Positions 31,824 to 40,689 of a stretch of DNA of 64,000 nucleotides are shown in pieces. The stretch is from Pectinophora gossypiella (Eukaryota; Arthropoda; Insecta; Lepidoptera; Gelechiidae). Made by a program: the position numbers and the translations under genes. The stretch's first letter is position 1, and each line of letters starts with the position of its first letter. The stretch spans positions 303,001-367,000 of the forward strand of contig NC_065417.1 of assembly GCF_024362695.1 (NCBI RefSeq), given 5' to 3'. Under the pieces are notes generated by a model. That model was not told where the DNA came from. It searched no databases and was given only the letters and a program-made list of their open reading frames with translations.

Positions 31824-34800
31824 ATGGACGAAAAAGAAGGGCATGGCATAGCTCCACGCAGGCTGGAGACTCCAAGCCGCACCCGAAGCCACAGTCGCAG
31901 GTCAGCAAGGCCTAGTGGCAGCCGCAGCCGGGCACCCATAAGCAGCCGCAGTCGCAGCCGGGCGCCTAGGCTCAACCGCAGCCGCAGCCGGGCACCCAGG
32001 CGCAGCCGCAGTCGCAGCCGAACGCCCAGGCGCGGCCGCACTCGTAGCCGGGCACCCGAGCGGGGTAACAGCCTTGGCTTGCGGGAACGAGAACGCGCAT
32101 TGGAGCGCGAGCGAGAGCGAGTCCGGTTGATGGAGCTGGATCTGCAGAAGGAGCGTGACGACGAGCATCGACGGCAACGAAGTGAGCGGCGCGAGAGTCG
32201 CAGCAAACTGGACAACGTCAGCGACCGACATCGTTCAAAAAGGTCACGTAGCCCAACTTTTTCTAGTAAAGACGTAGTGCAAATAATTAAATCTATTAAG
32301 GAAGCCATGCCATCCCAGCCGTTAAATCAAAGCACACTGTCTAATAATAAAGGCATGGATCATAAAAATATAATTCCAGAGTTTAATCCTTCTGAAAAAA
32401 CTCAACGAATGGACGTATGGCTTAATAAGGTTAACGAGTGTGCTGGGATTTACGGCTGGGATGAAAGGACTACGGCGCATTTCGCCATGCAAAAATTAAC
32501 AGGTCTAGCCAAAACATGGTATGAGAGTCTTAGTACGATTCTATATTCTTGGGAGGAATGGCAAGAAAAGCTGCTTAGTGCCTTCCCCTGTGAACAAAAT
32601 TACGGCCATCTATTGGAAGATATGCTGAGACGGAAAAGCAGACCTAACGAAGCGATTGAAAACTACTACTATGAAAAGTTAGCGTTGTTAAATCAATGTG
32701 AGATATCTGGTAGGAGGGCTGTAGACTGCATCATCCATGGTATTGGCGACAGGACCACGAGGTCTAGTGCTCTAGCACTAAGATGTGTGGAACCTGACCA
32801 GCTCTTGAAATTTTTATTAAGCCACAACAAGGACATCATCACATCACATCCATTGGGCAGGGTCAGAAATTTCAATATGTCGGATAGTAGACAAAATGAT
32901 AGGCAGAACACCAGGTCCAATCCAGTTCTACTCTGCTACAACTGCAAGGAGACAGGACATCCCTTTTCTAGATGTCCTAAACCTCTGCTACAATGCAACC
33001 ATTGTAATAAAGTGGGACATAAAGCAGAAAATTGTCGATTCAAACGGGATATTGGATCAACGAAGACTGATACCGTGACAAAAACCATGTGCATTGCGAG
33101 CTCAAATCCAAACGCGAAGTTCATAAAGGAGGTTAATGTTAATGGCATACCCATGGAAGCATTCGTTGATCTTGGTAGCGAAGTTACGTTGATTAGGCAG
33201 ACCGAATTCACTAAATTAGGACTTGATCATGACGGTACCTTTTCTACAATGAAGGGTTTCGGCAACAGCTTAGTACAGTCTTTAGGTTCTGTCAAATTGA
33301 ACCTGGTAGTTGATGATGTAGGCGCGACCGTTTCTTGTAGAGTGGTAGAGGACCGCCTACTTGATAAACCAATGCTTATAGGCCAGTCTTACTCAGAACA
33401 ACCACATGTTGTGGTGTACAAGGATGCAACCAAGCTACGATTTCTTGACATCGGCGCTGAAGTGCCTCATCCTAATCTGGATGAAACCGAAGAGCGCTCC
33501 GAGAGGGTTAGAGTCTTAGGCCATAGTACAATATTTGGAGCTGCAAGTATCAAGTCTGCTACTGAATCCATATTTACCGGAAGCATTTTGCTAGAAACCA
33601 AGATCGTAGGAAAACCAATAGATCAGTACTTAGTATGCGGTGGCATTTATAAAGTGACGAATGGAATTCTTTTTGTTACTGTAACTCCGTGCGTAATACC
33701 ATGCTCCATCCAAGAAAACTTTGTATTTTCTCGAGCCGAAAGGATAGAGGAGGTTTATAAGCTGGCGGAATCTCCATCAGTAATGATTCAACAAGATGAT
33801 ACCTCTTTCAAGGAGCGATTTGATGAAAGCCAACTAAATGTAGGCGAATCTATAACCGACGATGACCGAGCTAGGCTTGTAGAGTTGCTTAAACGTTATG
33901 GACAGTGCTTCGCATACGATTTGGCGGGGCTGGGGTGCACGGATGTCACAGAGATGAGGATTGAACTTAGTAGTCAAAAACCTGTAGTCTATAGACCTTA
34001 CAGGCTGTCACATCACGAACGGGAGAAAGTACGTGGAATGGTGGACGATATGTTACAGGCAGGAATCATTAGAGAGTCTGTGTCCAACTACGCAAGCCCC
34101 ATCATTTTAGTCCGAAAGAAAGACGGCGGCATCCGCCTATGCGTGGACTACAGGTTGCTCAATTCGATTACGGTAAAAGAAAGATACCCTATACCATTAA
34201 TCGAAGATGAAATCGCTAGGTTATCCGGTCAAGCATGGTTCATTACTCTAGATCTCATGTCCGGGTATTACCAGGTGCCGATTTCAGAGGAAAGCAAACA
34301 TTTGACTGCGTTTGTCACGCCGGATGGCCAATATGAATACAATCGTATGCCGTTCGGCTTGGCAAACGCACCAGCAGTTTTCCAGCGTATGATGAACCAT
34401 GTCCTGGGACCCGCTAGATTCAACAAAGCCACCGTTTATATAGACGATCTGCTGATATTTGGGAAAACCCCCAAGGAGTGCATGGATAGATTGGAGGAGG
34501 TTCTTGGTCTACTGCAAAAAGCTAATCTTAAACTAAATCTTTCAAAATGTAGCTTTCTGAAAAACAGAATTGATTATCTGGGATATGAGATCAGCTCATT
34601 AGGTATGCGACCAGGCGAAGGAAAGATTCAGGGCGTCGCTGGCTTTCCTCGTCCAGAAAATATCCACGGGGTCAGACAGTTTCTAGGTCTTGTCAGTTAC
34701 TTTAGGAAATTCATTGAAGGATTTGCACAACTTGCTCACCCCCTTACGAAGCTGTTGAAAAAGGGTGCGTTATGGGAATGGTCGGATGAGCAAGAGAAAG

Positions 34801-36617
34801 CCTTCTTGGGTTTGAAAGCTAAGCTTGTCAACAGACCTATTCTCGCCATATACGATCCGGCAGCGGAAACCGAACTGCACACAGATGCCAGTAGGATAGG
34901 TGTCGGCGGCATTTTGCTGCAGCGTCCTCAGGGGAGCGAGGGTCATTTCCGGCCAGTGGCCTTCTATAGTAGACAAACAACACCCGAGGAGAAGAACTTT
35001 CACTCTTATGAGCTTGAGACATTGGCCGTCGTTTGCTCTTTAAAAAAATTCAGGGTATTTCTTTTAGGCCGACAATTTAAAATAGTTACGGACTGTAGCG
35101 CACTTCGCTCTACGTTCCTGAAGCGTGACCTTATACCCCGAATCGCTCGGTGGTGGTTGGCTTTACAGGAGTACGATTGTTCTGTAGAGTATAGGGCGGG
35201 CACGAAAATGGAACATGTAGACGCGCTATCTAGGAACCCTATCGATGACAAAGAAACTCAAAATCCGGAACAATATCCCACGGTGATGGCTATCACTGAT
35301 GATGATTGGTTACTTACCCTTCAGTTAGGAGATTCGGAACTGTGCAGGATTCGTGACATTGTTAACAGTGACCTAGATCCTAAAGGGCTAGAATACATTA
35401 AGAATAACTACGTTTTGAGGGACAACAAGTTGTTTAGGTGTGTGGGGGGTGACAAGCAATGCGTCAGATGGGTGGTACCAAAGGGGGCAAGATGGCAGCT
35501 ATGCAAAATGAACCACGATGATATAGGTCACGTGGGTTTTGAGAAAACCTTGGATCGGATCAAGAGGAACTATTGGTTTTCCAAAATGTCACGGTTTATA
35601 AAGAAATACGTGGGGGCATGCCTTGACTGTGCGTACGCTAAAAAGGCTGCGAACGCACGTGAAGGATTGTTGCACCCAATAAAGAAGATCGAAATACCTT
35701 TTCACACACTGCACATAGACCATCTTGGACCCTTTGTGAGATCGAAAAGAGGATACACTCACATATTGACTGTCGTTGACGCATTCACCAAATTTGTGTT
35801 TATAAAGCCGGTCAGGAACACAAATACGCAAAATTTAATAAAAATATTACAAGATATTTTTGACACATTTAGAACGCCTGACCGGGTAATAAGTGACCGA
35901 GGATCCTGTTTCACTTCTCATGCTTTTAGAAGGTTTTGCCTTGACCGAGGGATAAAGCATGTACTGAATGCTGTAGCGAGCCCGCGTTCCAATGGTCAAG
36001 TGGAACGTTATAATAGAACCATTTTGGATTCATTGACAGCACAAAACCTGAGGGACGATGAAAAAGACTGGGACAATAAATTAGGAAGAATCCAATGGGG
36101 CTTAAATAATACGGTGCAAAAAACTATTGGCAGGATGCCGGCAGAAGTCATGTTTGGAATGAAAATGAATGGTGAACTTAACCCGGCGTTTAACGAAATA
36201 GTCGAGGAAACGCGCGAGGAAGTCGATTTGCCGTCTATTCGTAGTGAAGTTAAACGTAAAATCGACAAGACTCAGGAGACCCAAAAACGATACTACGATC
36301 AGGGAAGGCGTCCAGCGCGTATATATGCTAATGGAGATCTGGTTAAGATCGCTAAAGTGGCTTTCCAGAATAATGGTAGTAGCACTAAACTCATGCCTAC
36401 ATACGAGGGCCCTTATAGAGTAGTAAAGATATTAGGCAATGATCGTTACAAGGTGGCTCCAATAGCTGGATTTGAGGGCATGCGAAATAAGCGTAGAACA
36501 ACTGTTGCTTCAGATCGAATGCAACCGTGGATTCACGTAGCATCTTTGGAACTTCACGATGACGATGATGGTGATAACGATGTTGATATTATGGATGATG
36601 AGGATAATTCTGAATAA
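31824..36617 (+). CDS. Gag-Pol polyprotein of Ty3/gypsy element
   Basis: A 1597-codon intact frame. The frame is open upstream to a TTG at 31,803, but the first ATG is at 31,824, with AAAT before it. Domains: residues 18-80, arginine/serine repeats with five 10-residue units of RSRSRAPR type; about 87-145, Arg/Glu-rich charged region; about 170-350, Gag capsid-like region; 371-384 and 391-404, two CCHC zinc knuckles. Protease: D449-L-G-S, where most relatives have D-S/T-G. Reverse transcriptase: about 722-905, with YIDD at 872-875. RNase H includes D1021. Integrase: H1231-x4-H1236-x29-C1266-x2-C1269, then D1299, D1358 and E1394 (D,D35E). A GPY/F-type module lies near 1529. Gag and Pol are one frame with no frameshift, so Gag must be made in another way. 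The protein copies element RNA and inserts the DNA. All catalytic residues that I checked are present. Confidence 0.95.
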   Translation: MDEKEGHGIAPRRLETPSRTRSHSRRSARPSGSRSRAPISSRSRSRAPRLNRSRSRAPRRSRSRSRTPRRGRTRSRAPERGNSLGLRERERALERERERVRLMELDLQKERDDEHRRQRSERRESRSKLDNVSDRHRSKRSRSPTFSSKDVVQIIKSIKEAMPSQPLNQSTLSNNKGMDHKNIIPEFNPSEKTQRMDVWLNKVNECAGIYGWDERTTAHFAMQKLTGLAKTWYESLSTILYSWEEWQEKLLSAFPCEQNYGHLLEDMLRRKSRPNEAIENYYYEKLALLNQCEISGRRAVDCIIHGIGDRTTRSSALALRCVEPDQLLKFLLSHNKDIITSHPLGRVRNFNMSDSRQNDRQNTRSNPVLLCYNCKETGHPFSRCPKPLLQCNHCNKVGHKAENCRFKRDIGSTKTDTVTKTMCIASSNPNAKFIKEVNVNGIPMEAFVDLGSEVTLIRQTEFTKLGLDHDGTFSTMKGFGNSLVQSLGSVKLNLVVDDVGATVSCRVVEDRLLDKPMLIGQSYSEQPHVVVYKDATKLRFLDIGAEVPHPNLDETEERSERVRVLGHSTIFGAASIKSATESIFTGSILLETKIVGKPIDQYLVCGGIYKVTNGILFVTVTPCVIPCSIQENFVFSRAERIEEVYKLAESPSVMIQQDDTSFKERFDESQLNVGESITDDDRARLVELLKRYGQCFAYDLAGLGCTDVTEMRIELSSQKPVVYRPYRLSHHEREKVRGMVDDMLQAGIIRESVSNYASPIILVRKKDGGIRLCVDYRLLNSITVKERYPIPLIEDEIARLSGQAWFITLDLMSGYYQVPISEESKHLTAFVTPDGQYEYNRMPFGLANAPAVFQRMMNHVLGPARFNKATVYIDDLLIFGKTPKECMDRLEEVLGLLQKANLKLNLSKCSFLKNRIDYLGYEISSLGMRPGEGKIQGVAGFPRPENIHGVRQFLGLVSYFRKFIEGFAQLAHPLTKLLKKGALWEWSDEQEKAFLGLKAKLVNRPILAIYDPAAETELHTDASRIGVGGILLQRPQGSEGHFRPVAFYSRQTTPEEKNFHSYELETLAVVCSLKKFRVFLLGRQFKIVTDCSALRSTFLKRDLIPRIARWWLALQEYDCSVEYRAGTKMEHVDALSRNPIDDKETQNPEQYPTVMAITDDDWLLTLQLGDSELCRIRDIVNSDLDPKGLEYIKNNYVLRDNKLFRCVGGDKQCVRWVVPKGARWQLCKMNHDDIGHVGFEKTLDRIKRNYWFSKMSRFIKKYVGACLDCAYAKKAANAREGLLHPIKKIEIPFHTLHIDHLGPFVRSKRGYTHILTVVDAFTKFVFIKPVRNTNTQNLIKILQDIFDTFRTPDRVISDRGSCFTSHAFRRFCLDRGIKHVLNAVASPRSNGQVERYNRTILDSLTAQNLRDDEKDWDNKLGRIQWGLNNTVQKTIGRMPAEVMFGMKMNGELNPAFNEIVEETREEVDLPSIRSEVKRKIDKTQETQKRYYDQGRRPARIYANGDLVKIAKVAFQNNGSSTKLMPTYEGPYRVVKILGNDRYKVAPIAGFEGMRNKRRTTVASDRMQPWIHVASLELHDDDDGDNDVDIMDDEDNSE
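31914..32063 (+). repeat. 30-bp coding repeat for the RS units
   Basis: Five tandem 30-bp units coding for SRSRAP-type decapeptides, CpG-rich (AGCCGCAGTCGCAGCC) and unlike the AT-rich rest of the element. The same repeat keeps antisense frames open (170 and 109 codons), which I regard as artefacts. Confidence 0.85.
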
Positions 36618-36641
36618 TCATAAAATGTATAATAGAGTTTA

Positions 36642-36719
36642 GTGAGTCTAATTATTATATGATTGAGAACTATATATAATAAGGTTAACTAAGTACATGA
36701 TAATTTTGTATTGTTTCAG
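36642..36719 (+). other. putative 78-nt intron after pol
   Basis: Donor TTA|GTGAGTC at 36,642, branch-like GTTAACTAAG, and acceptor TTTTGTATTGTTTCAG ending at 36,719. Length is typical of small insect introns. It starts 25 nt after the stop codon, so it would be a 3' UTR intron, or the acceptor may serve a longer splice. Confidence 0.35.
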
Positions 36720-36811
36720 GTCAAGCACGACACGTAAATGAACGAGTTCGTGACTTCCTGAGGCGAATACATAGATTGATTAAGGAATTTGAATATATAG
36801 TATTGGATAAG

Positions 36812-36920
36812 AAGTTTGGATACGAAGTTTGGATACAAAGGTTGGAATAAAAAGGTTGGATAAAAAGGTTGGATAAGGAGATTGGATAGAAAGGTTGGCT
36901 ATGAAGGTTGGATGTAGAAG
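36812..36920 (+). repeat. 13-bp purine-rich tandem repeat in gypsy 3' region
   Basis: About eight units near AGGTTGGATAAAA, each with a few changes. It may act as an extra purine-rich primer site or be neutral expansion. Confidence 0.7.
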
Positions 36921-37318
36921 TTGTGTATTAAATTGTGTGGAAATTCGAAAGATGAAAGTACAGATTAGATAATGTAACTTAAGTGTTTGATAACTTGCTA
37001 ATGAATATCCAGTTGAATAATTTAAATTGCATTGATGTGTCAAAAGTGATTAGAGGCTGTATTAAGTCGATGATAAGTAGTTCCATCTTATGATGGTAAA
37101 TATTTTAGTAAAACATGGTAATCGTATATACGATTACAATATGTAGGATAGCTGATTACAGTATATCATAATAAAATGTATCATAAATGTGCGTTAATTA
37201 AATACAATAAGATGTTAATTGTAAAAATAACTTGTATGTGAAGGATGCCCTATTTAGCCAAGTGTAAGGTTCCACCGGGTGTGTGTATGAGGACATACAC
37301 ATCATCAGGATGGTCGAG

Positions 37319-37566
37319 TGTAAGGTTTGATTTATTTTGGTTGATTACTCTGGCCACACTGTGTAATTATTAAAGGTCTGATGAATTTTAAGTTCTTGCA
37401 CTGACCACACTGGAAAGAACCATCATGGCTGACGGGGCATTCTAGACTAAAAGGGGCATTCGAGTGAGAGCGCTCTAACCGTTCGGACGTGTAAAGTGGT
37501 CACTTGGAACTGAAATATACAATAGTGATTATAACTCCGGTGTTTGGTGTTTTACTTCTGATTACA
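37319..37566 (+). repeat. 3' LTR
   Basis: TGTAAGG to ATTACA, same length and, as read, same sequence as the 5' LTR. ATAT follows directly. Confidence 0.95.
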
Positions 37567-37607
37567 ATATTACGAGGAATTTGCCAAAATATTAAAAAAA
37601 AACTAGC

Positions 37608-37770
37608 CTACCCTAGAAGGACGTACATTGGCCAAATTGGAGATGTCCTTAGAAAAGTTTTAGTACGAACCGGCGTGCGTGTATGATACGATTGATGAAT
37701 GTGGAGGAAGCAAGAGAAGTGTGTCAGGATCGAAGCAACTGGAATTTCATAGTCTCGGGATTATATGTAC
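37608..37770 (+). pseudogene. LINE-A fragment next to the gypsy 3' LTR
   Basis: CCCTAGAAGGACGTACATTG, CAAATTGGAGATGTCCTTAG, GGAGGAAGCAAGAGAAGTG. It corresponds to RPRRTY through EAREVCQDRSNWN. About 13 bases are missing relative to 50,690 (between AGTACGA and ACCGGCG), so the frame is broken. Confidence 0.7.
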
Positions 37771-38388
37771 CTATGTATTATAAACTAGCCCTTGTCAATT
37801 ATTTGGTGAGCGAATTCTGAATAAAACGGATTAACTCTGACAAACGAATTTGGGGTGGATCGTCGAACACCGTTGAGCAAATATAACCCAAAATCTTTTG
37901 TCTTGAAAGTATCCTGTACTATCTATATCTGTATTTGGTGACATACGTAACTTTTAACTGGATATTTGCAAAAAGACAAAATATTTTAGGATATTTTTGT
38001 GTGAAGAACCATAAGTCACAAACAAAGCATACAAGACACCCTATTATGTAACTTTCAATTTTTTTTTTTAAAAACATGTTCAAGTTACTTTTAAACTTTC
38101 TTTTGGAACCCAATTACAATATTCATTAAGTCACCTAATTATAAGCAGACAATATTCATAAAGTTAAGATACTTATCCGAAAAGTCGGTATCATAATCGT
38201 GTGGAAATTGATGCTAATTCTTTACGGGAATAAATCCCGGTACTGCGGGATCCGGTGAATGTGCCGAATTATTATTCATGCAAATTGTCCCTCTTTTTAA
38301 AAAGAAAAAATGCTGTAAAATTTTTCTGCCGTTTAAATAGCGGGAATGGAGTAAATTGTTACAAAATTGAAAATATGTTCGAGAATCC
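37771..38388. other. unassigned interval
   Basis: AT-rich, no supported feature. Confidence 0.4.
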
Positions 38389-38950
38389 GTGACAGCCCTG
38401 CTGGGACGCGTGGCTTACATCGCAGGGTCACGGGTTTGAATCCCGGGTCGGGTCTAAACCACTGAATTCGACTTTATAAGTTTGAATTCGTGTTTAGATC
38501 ATAGATTAATTGATTTGTGGCGGACCCAACTAGTTGGCCACCTAGTTCCGCTCACATGCAACAGATGGCGCCACATTCAATAATGCAGTCTTCAAGCAGT
38601 CGTGAAACGCGGTATCGAAGTTTACACAGCAAGACGCATATATACAACTTCCAATATAACACTGTTGGATCGTCGATCCCTGGTCACACTACCAACTTGC
38701 TAGCGCTGGCTAGCGGGGTACTATGCTCAGTTCGGTACCCTGAAAAACATCCTTTGGCGGCAGCACACCCTCGCCGCCAAAGATTGATATCACGTGGTTT
38801 CCACTTGTGCCCGGTTAATACCAACAAGCTCGCCCCCTATTACATGGGACTTAATCGTACCTGGCGAGGAATGTGTGTAATACTACACACCTCTGCCTAC
38901 GCCTTCGGAGACACACGCGTGATGCTAGAGTAGGTATGTTGTTATGTTTG
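38389..38950 (+). repeat. SINE-3, split by an insertion
   Basis: tRNA-like head with B box CGGGTTTGAATCCCGGG, then ACTGAATTCGACTTTATAAG and TTAATTGAT. The body resumes after the insert with ATTGATATCACGTGGTTTCC, TGTGCCCGGTTAATACC and a tail CCTTCGGAGACACACGCGTG then TATGTTGTTATG. Partial copies at 26,041, 53,478 and 55,985. The 138-codon open frame spanning the junctions (38,517-38,933) is chance. Confidence 0.75.
38515..38782. mobile_element. 268-bp insert within SINE-3, ATTGAT duplication
   Basis: ATTGAT stands at 38,509-38,514 and again at 38,783-38,788. The copy at 26,041 has it once, so the segment between is an insertion. The ends TTGTGGCGG and (read inward from the right) CTTTGGCGG are imperfect inverted repeats. 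A perfect 10-bp hairpin stem CTTTGGCGGC/GCCGCCAAAG closes the right end. No ORF of its own. Confidence 0.65.
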
Positions 38951-39119
38951 TTACAAAATAGACAGAAATAATCTTACTTTTGCTTTGTCATTCAAATTAT
39001 GGCGATGGCAAAATACCTGTAACAAAATAAATTTGGTTAAAACACATTGTTGTGACGCAACTAATATTCTATTTTTACTTATAAGTATCATTGTATGTAT
39101 ATATTTATATATATATATA

Positions 39120-39148
39120 CGAGGGGAGGTCAAAAAGTTCGCGGAATG
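39120..39148 (+). repeat. mariner left TIR
   Basis: 29 bp, ends GTTCGCGGAATG on its inner side. The transposase-binding end. Confidence 0.95.
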
Positions 39149-39298
39149 GAGGGGTTGGAGGGGGTTGGTTTGCTCGTACAGGTAGCCGCTAGTTGCACAC
39201 CTCATTAACAGTATATGTACCAAGTTTGAAGCAAATCGGGTCATTAACGTTTGAACTATCGACCAGCAAACAAGTGAATCGGGAAGAACTCAGCGAAT

Positions 39299-40354
39299 AT
39301 GGAGAAAATTGAACACCGCGCCGTCATTAAGTTCCTCACCAAGCAAGGAAAATCCGCTCAGACGATTTTTCAAGAGCTGTTAGCAGTTTACGCGGACTCT
39401 GCCTCTGGTAAAACCATGGTTTACAAGTGGCATAGTCTTTTCAAGCAAGGAAGAGAGTCGATTGAAGATGACCCCCGCTCCGGACGGCCCATTGAGGCCA
39501 CCACACCGGAAATCATCGAAAAAGTAGAGAAACTTGTATTAGAAGATACCCGCTTGAAGAAGAAGCAGCTTGCAGCAATGGTCGGTGTATCCGAAACAAG
39601 TATTTTAAATATCCTACATCAACATCTTGGGATGACTAAGGTCAGCGCAAGATGGGTTCCAAGAATGCTCACGCCACTTCAAAAAAGCGAGCGTGTCGAG
39701 TGTTCTCGCCAGTTTTTAGAGCTCTGTGGAGAGAATAAGGAAGAAGTTATGGCCCGGATTGTTACTGAAGATGAAACCTGGGTTCACCACTATGAACCTG
39801 AGTCGAAGCAAGAGTCGATGCAGTGGCATAAAAAAGGCACACCTCCTCCAAAGAAGTTTAAGGTGTCACAATCGGCCGGAAAGATCATGGCCACTATTTT
39901 TTGGGATACAGAAGGTATTTTGCTGATTGATTATAAAGATCGTGGTGTGACTATAACGGGACATTACTACGCTTCTTTACTGGATAGATTGAAAGAGGCT
40001 ATCAAGGAAAAAAGAAGAGGAAAGCTGTCAAGAGGTGTGCTCCTTTTGCACGACAACGCACCCGTCCACACGTGCCATGTTGCGACGGCTGCCATTCACC
40101 GATGCGGGTTCGAAAAATTAAACCACTCGCCTTACAGTCCAGACTTGGCCCCCAGCGATTATTATTTGTTCCCAAAAATGAAAAAGGAACTGCGTGGACG
40201 AAAATTTGGCGATGATGAAGAAGTCAAGTCTGCAATTTCGGCCTATTTTGACAGCAAAGATAAATCTTTTTTTTATGATGGAATAAACAAATTATTTGAT
40301 AGATCCGGAAAATGTGTTAAGGTTAAGGGAGAATATATTGAAAAGGAAAAATAG
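39299..40354 (+). CDS. mariner transposase (D,D34D)
   Basis: 351 codons, the usual mariner length (about 345-355), starting at the ATG at 39,299 and ending TAG at 40,352-40,354. The N-terminus has the paired helix-turn-helix DNA-binding region (residues about 8-110, with KTMVYKWHSLFKQG and SGRP). The linker motif WVPRML is near residue 120 (consensus WVPH.L). The catalytic triad is D158 (in TEDETW), D252 (in LLHDNAP) and D287 (in YSPDLAPSDYYLF), with exactly 34 residues between the last two, which defines mariner. No stop or shift occurs, so activity is possible. It would cut at both TIRs and reinsert at TA, working in the nucleus without other factors. The C-terminus is lysine-rich. Confidence 0.95.
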   Translation: MEKIEHRAVIKFLTKQGKSAQTIFQELLAVYADSASGKTMVYKWHSLFKQGRESIEDDPRSGRPIEATTPEIIEKVEKLVLEDTRLKKKQLAAMVGVSETSILNILHQHLGMTKVSARWVPRMLTPLQKSERVECSRQFLELCGENKEEVMARIVTEDETWVHHYEPESKQESMQWHKKGTPPPKKFKVSQSAGKIMATIFWDTEGILLIDYKDRGVTITGHYYASLLDRLKEAIKEKRRGKLSRGVLLLHDNAPVHTCHVATAAIHRCGFEKLNHSPYSPDLAPSDYYLFPKMKKELRGRKFGDDEEVKSAISAYFDSKDKSFFYDGINKLFDRSGKCVKVKGEYIEKEK

Positions 40355-40385
40355 TTTCGTGTTTAATTTCGACCCCCTTCCCCCT

Positions 40386-40414
40386 CATTCCGCGAACTTT
40401 TTGACCTCCCCTCG
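40386..40414 (-). repeat. mariner right TIR
   Basis: Reverse complement identical to 39,120-39,148 over 29 bp. Confidence 0.95.
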
Positions 40415-40534
40415 TATATATATATATATATAATAATTATATATATTTTATTTATTTATTTATATTTTTTCTCTTATTCTATTTTACTTTTTTGCGCGCT
40501 ACACTGCAGCTGTACAAGTGTACTATACCCTCTG

Positions 40535-40665
40535 CCGAAGGTTGTCTGAAAGAGATCGCTCTTAGCGATAAGGCCGCCTTTGCCCACCTTAGAATAAGTT
40601 TACCCTGTAAATGTTTTGTGAATTTGTGTGCAATAAAGTGTTTTATTATTATTATTATTGTTGTA
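40535..40665 (+). repeat. LINE-G 3' tail
   Basis: GGTTGTCTGAAAGAGATCGC, then TTAGCGATAAGGCCGCC, and GTGCAATAAAGTGTTTTATT with a (TTA)n end. Same family as 6,645. Confidence 0.7.
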
Positions 40666-40689
40666 CATTTTGTTGCAAATGAGGGACCT

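Larger units (their letters stand above)
36618..37318 (+). other. gypsy 3' non-coding region
   Basis: 701 bp between the stop codon and the 3' LTR. It holds an intron-like segment (36,642-36,719), a 13-bp tandem repeat, a short hairpin GTGTATG-AGGA-CATACAC at about 37,283-37,300, and a decoy of the LTR start (GTGTAAGGTT at 37,262-37,271). No clear polypurine tract precedes 37,319; the last bases are CATCAGGATGGTCGAG. Confidence 0.7.
30789..37566 (+). mobile_element. complete Ty3/gypsy LTR retrotransposon (6778 bp)
   Basis: Two direct LTRs of 248 bp, which I read as identical base for base, bound the element. The target duplication ATAT lies just outside (30,785-30,788 and 37,567-37,570). One uninterrupted Gag-Pol frame fills the middle. 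Order protease, reverse transcriptase, RNase H, integrase is the Ty3/gypsy (Metaviridae) order. There is no env-like frame after pol. Identical LTRs mean little or no time since insertion, because both are copied from one template. The surrounding DNA shows no second element of this family and no solo LTR. A tRNA-Leu-like primer site suggests affinity to the mdg3/micropia group, but I did not compare sequences. Confidence 0.95.
39120..40414 (+). mobile_element. complete mariner transposon (1295 bp)
   Basis: Perfect 29-bp terminal inverted repeats (CGAGGGGAGGTCAAAAAGTT at the outer end), each next to a TA (39,118-39,119 and 40,415-40,416), the Tc1/mariner target. One intact transposase frame lies between. 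It sits inside a long TA-rich microsatellite, so the exact target duplication cannot be told from the flank. Confidence 0.95.

Noticed and set aside
31796..32308. Antisense open frames of 170 and 109 codons over the start of Gag
   Set aside because: They exist because the 30-bp RS-coding repeat is open in several frames. Composition is low-complexity and the sense strand carries the real gene.
36618..37318. env gene in the gypsy element
   Set aside because: No open frame of useful length, no signal peptide or membrane segment between pol and the 3' LTR.
38517..38933. 138-codon plus-strand open frame
   Set aside because: It starts at a GTG and crosses the SINE-3 / 268-bp insert junctions, so it is a chance join of repeat pieces.
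39120..40414. Prokaryotic insertion sequence
   Set aside because: The D,D34D triad, WVPRML motif and TA target identify it as an animal-type mariner.
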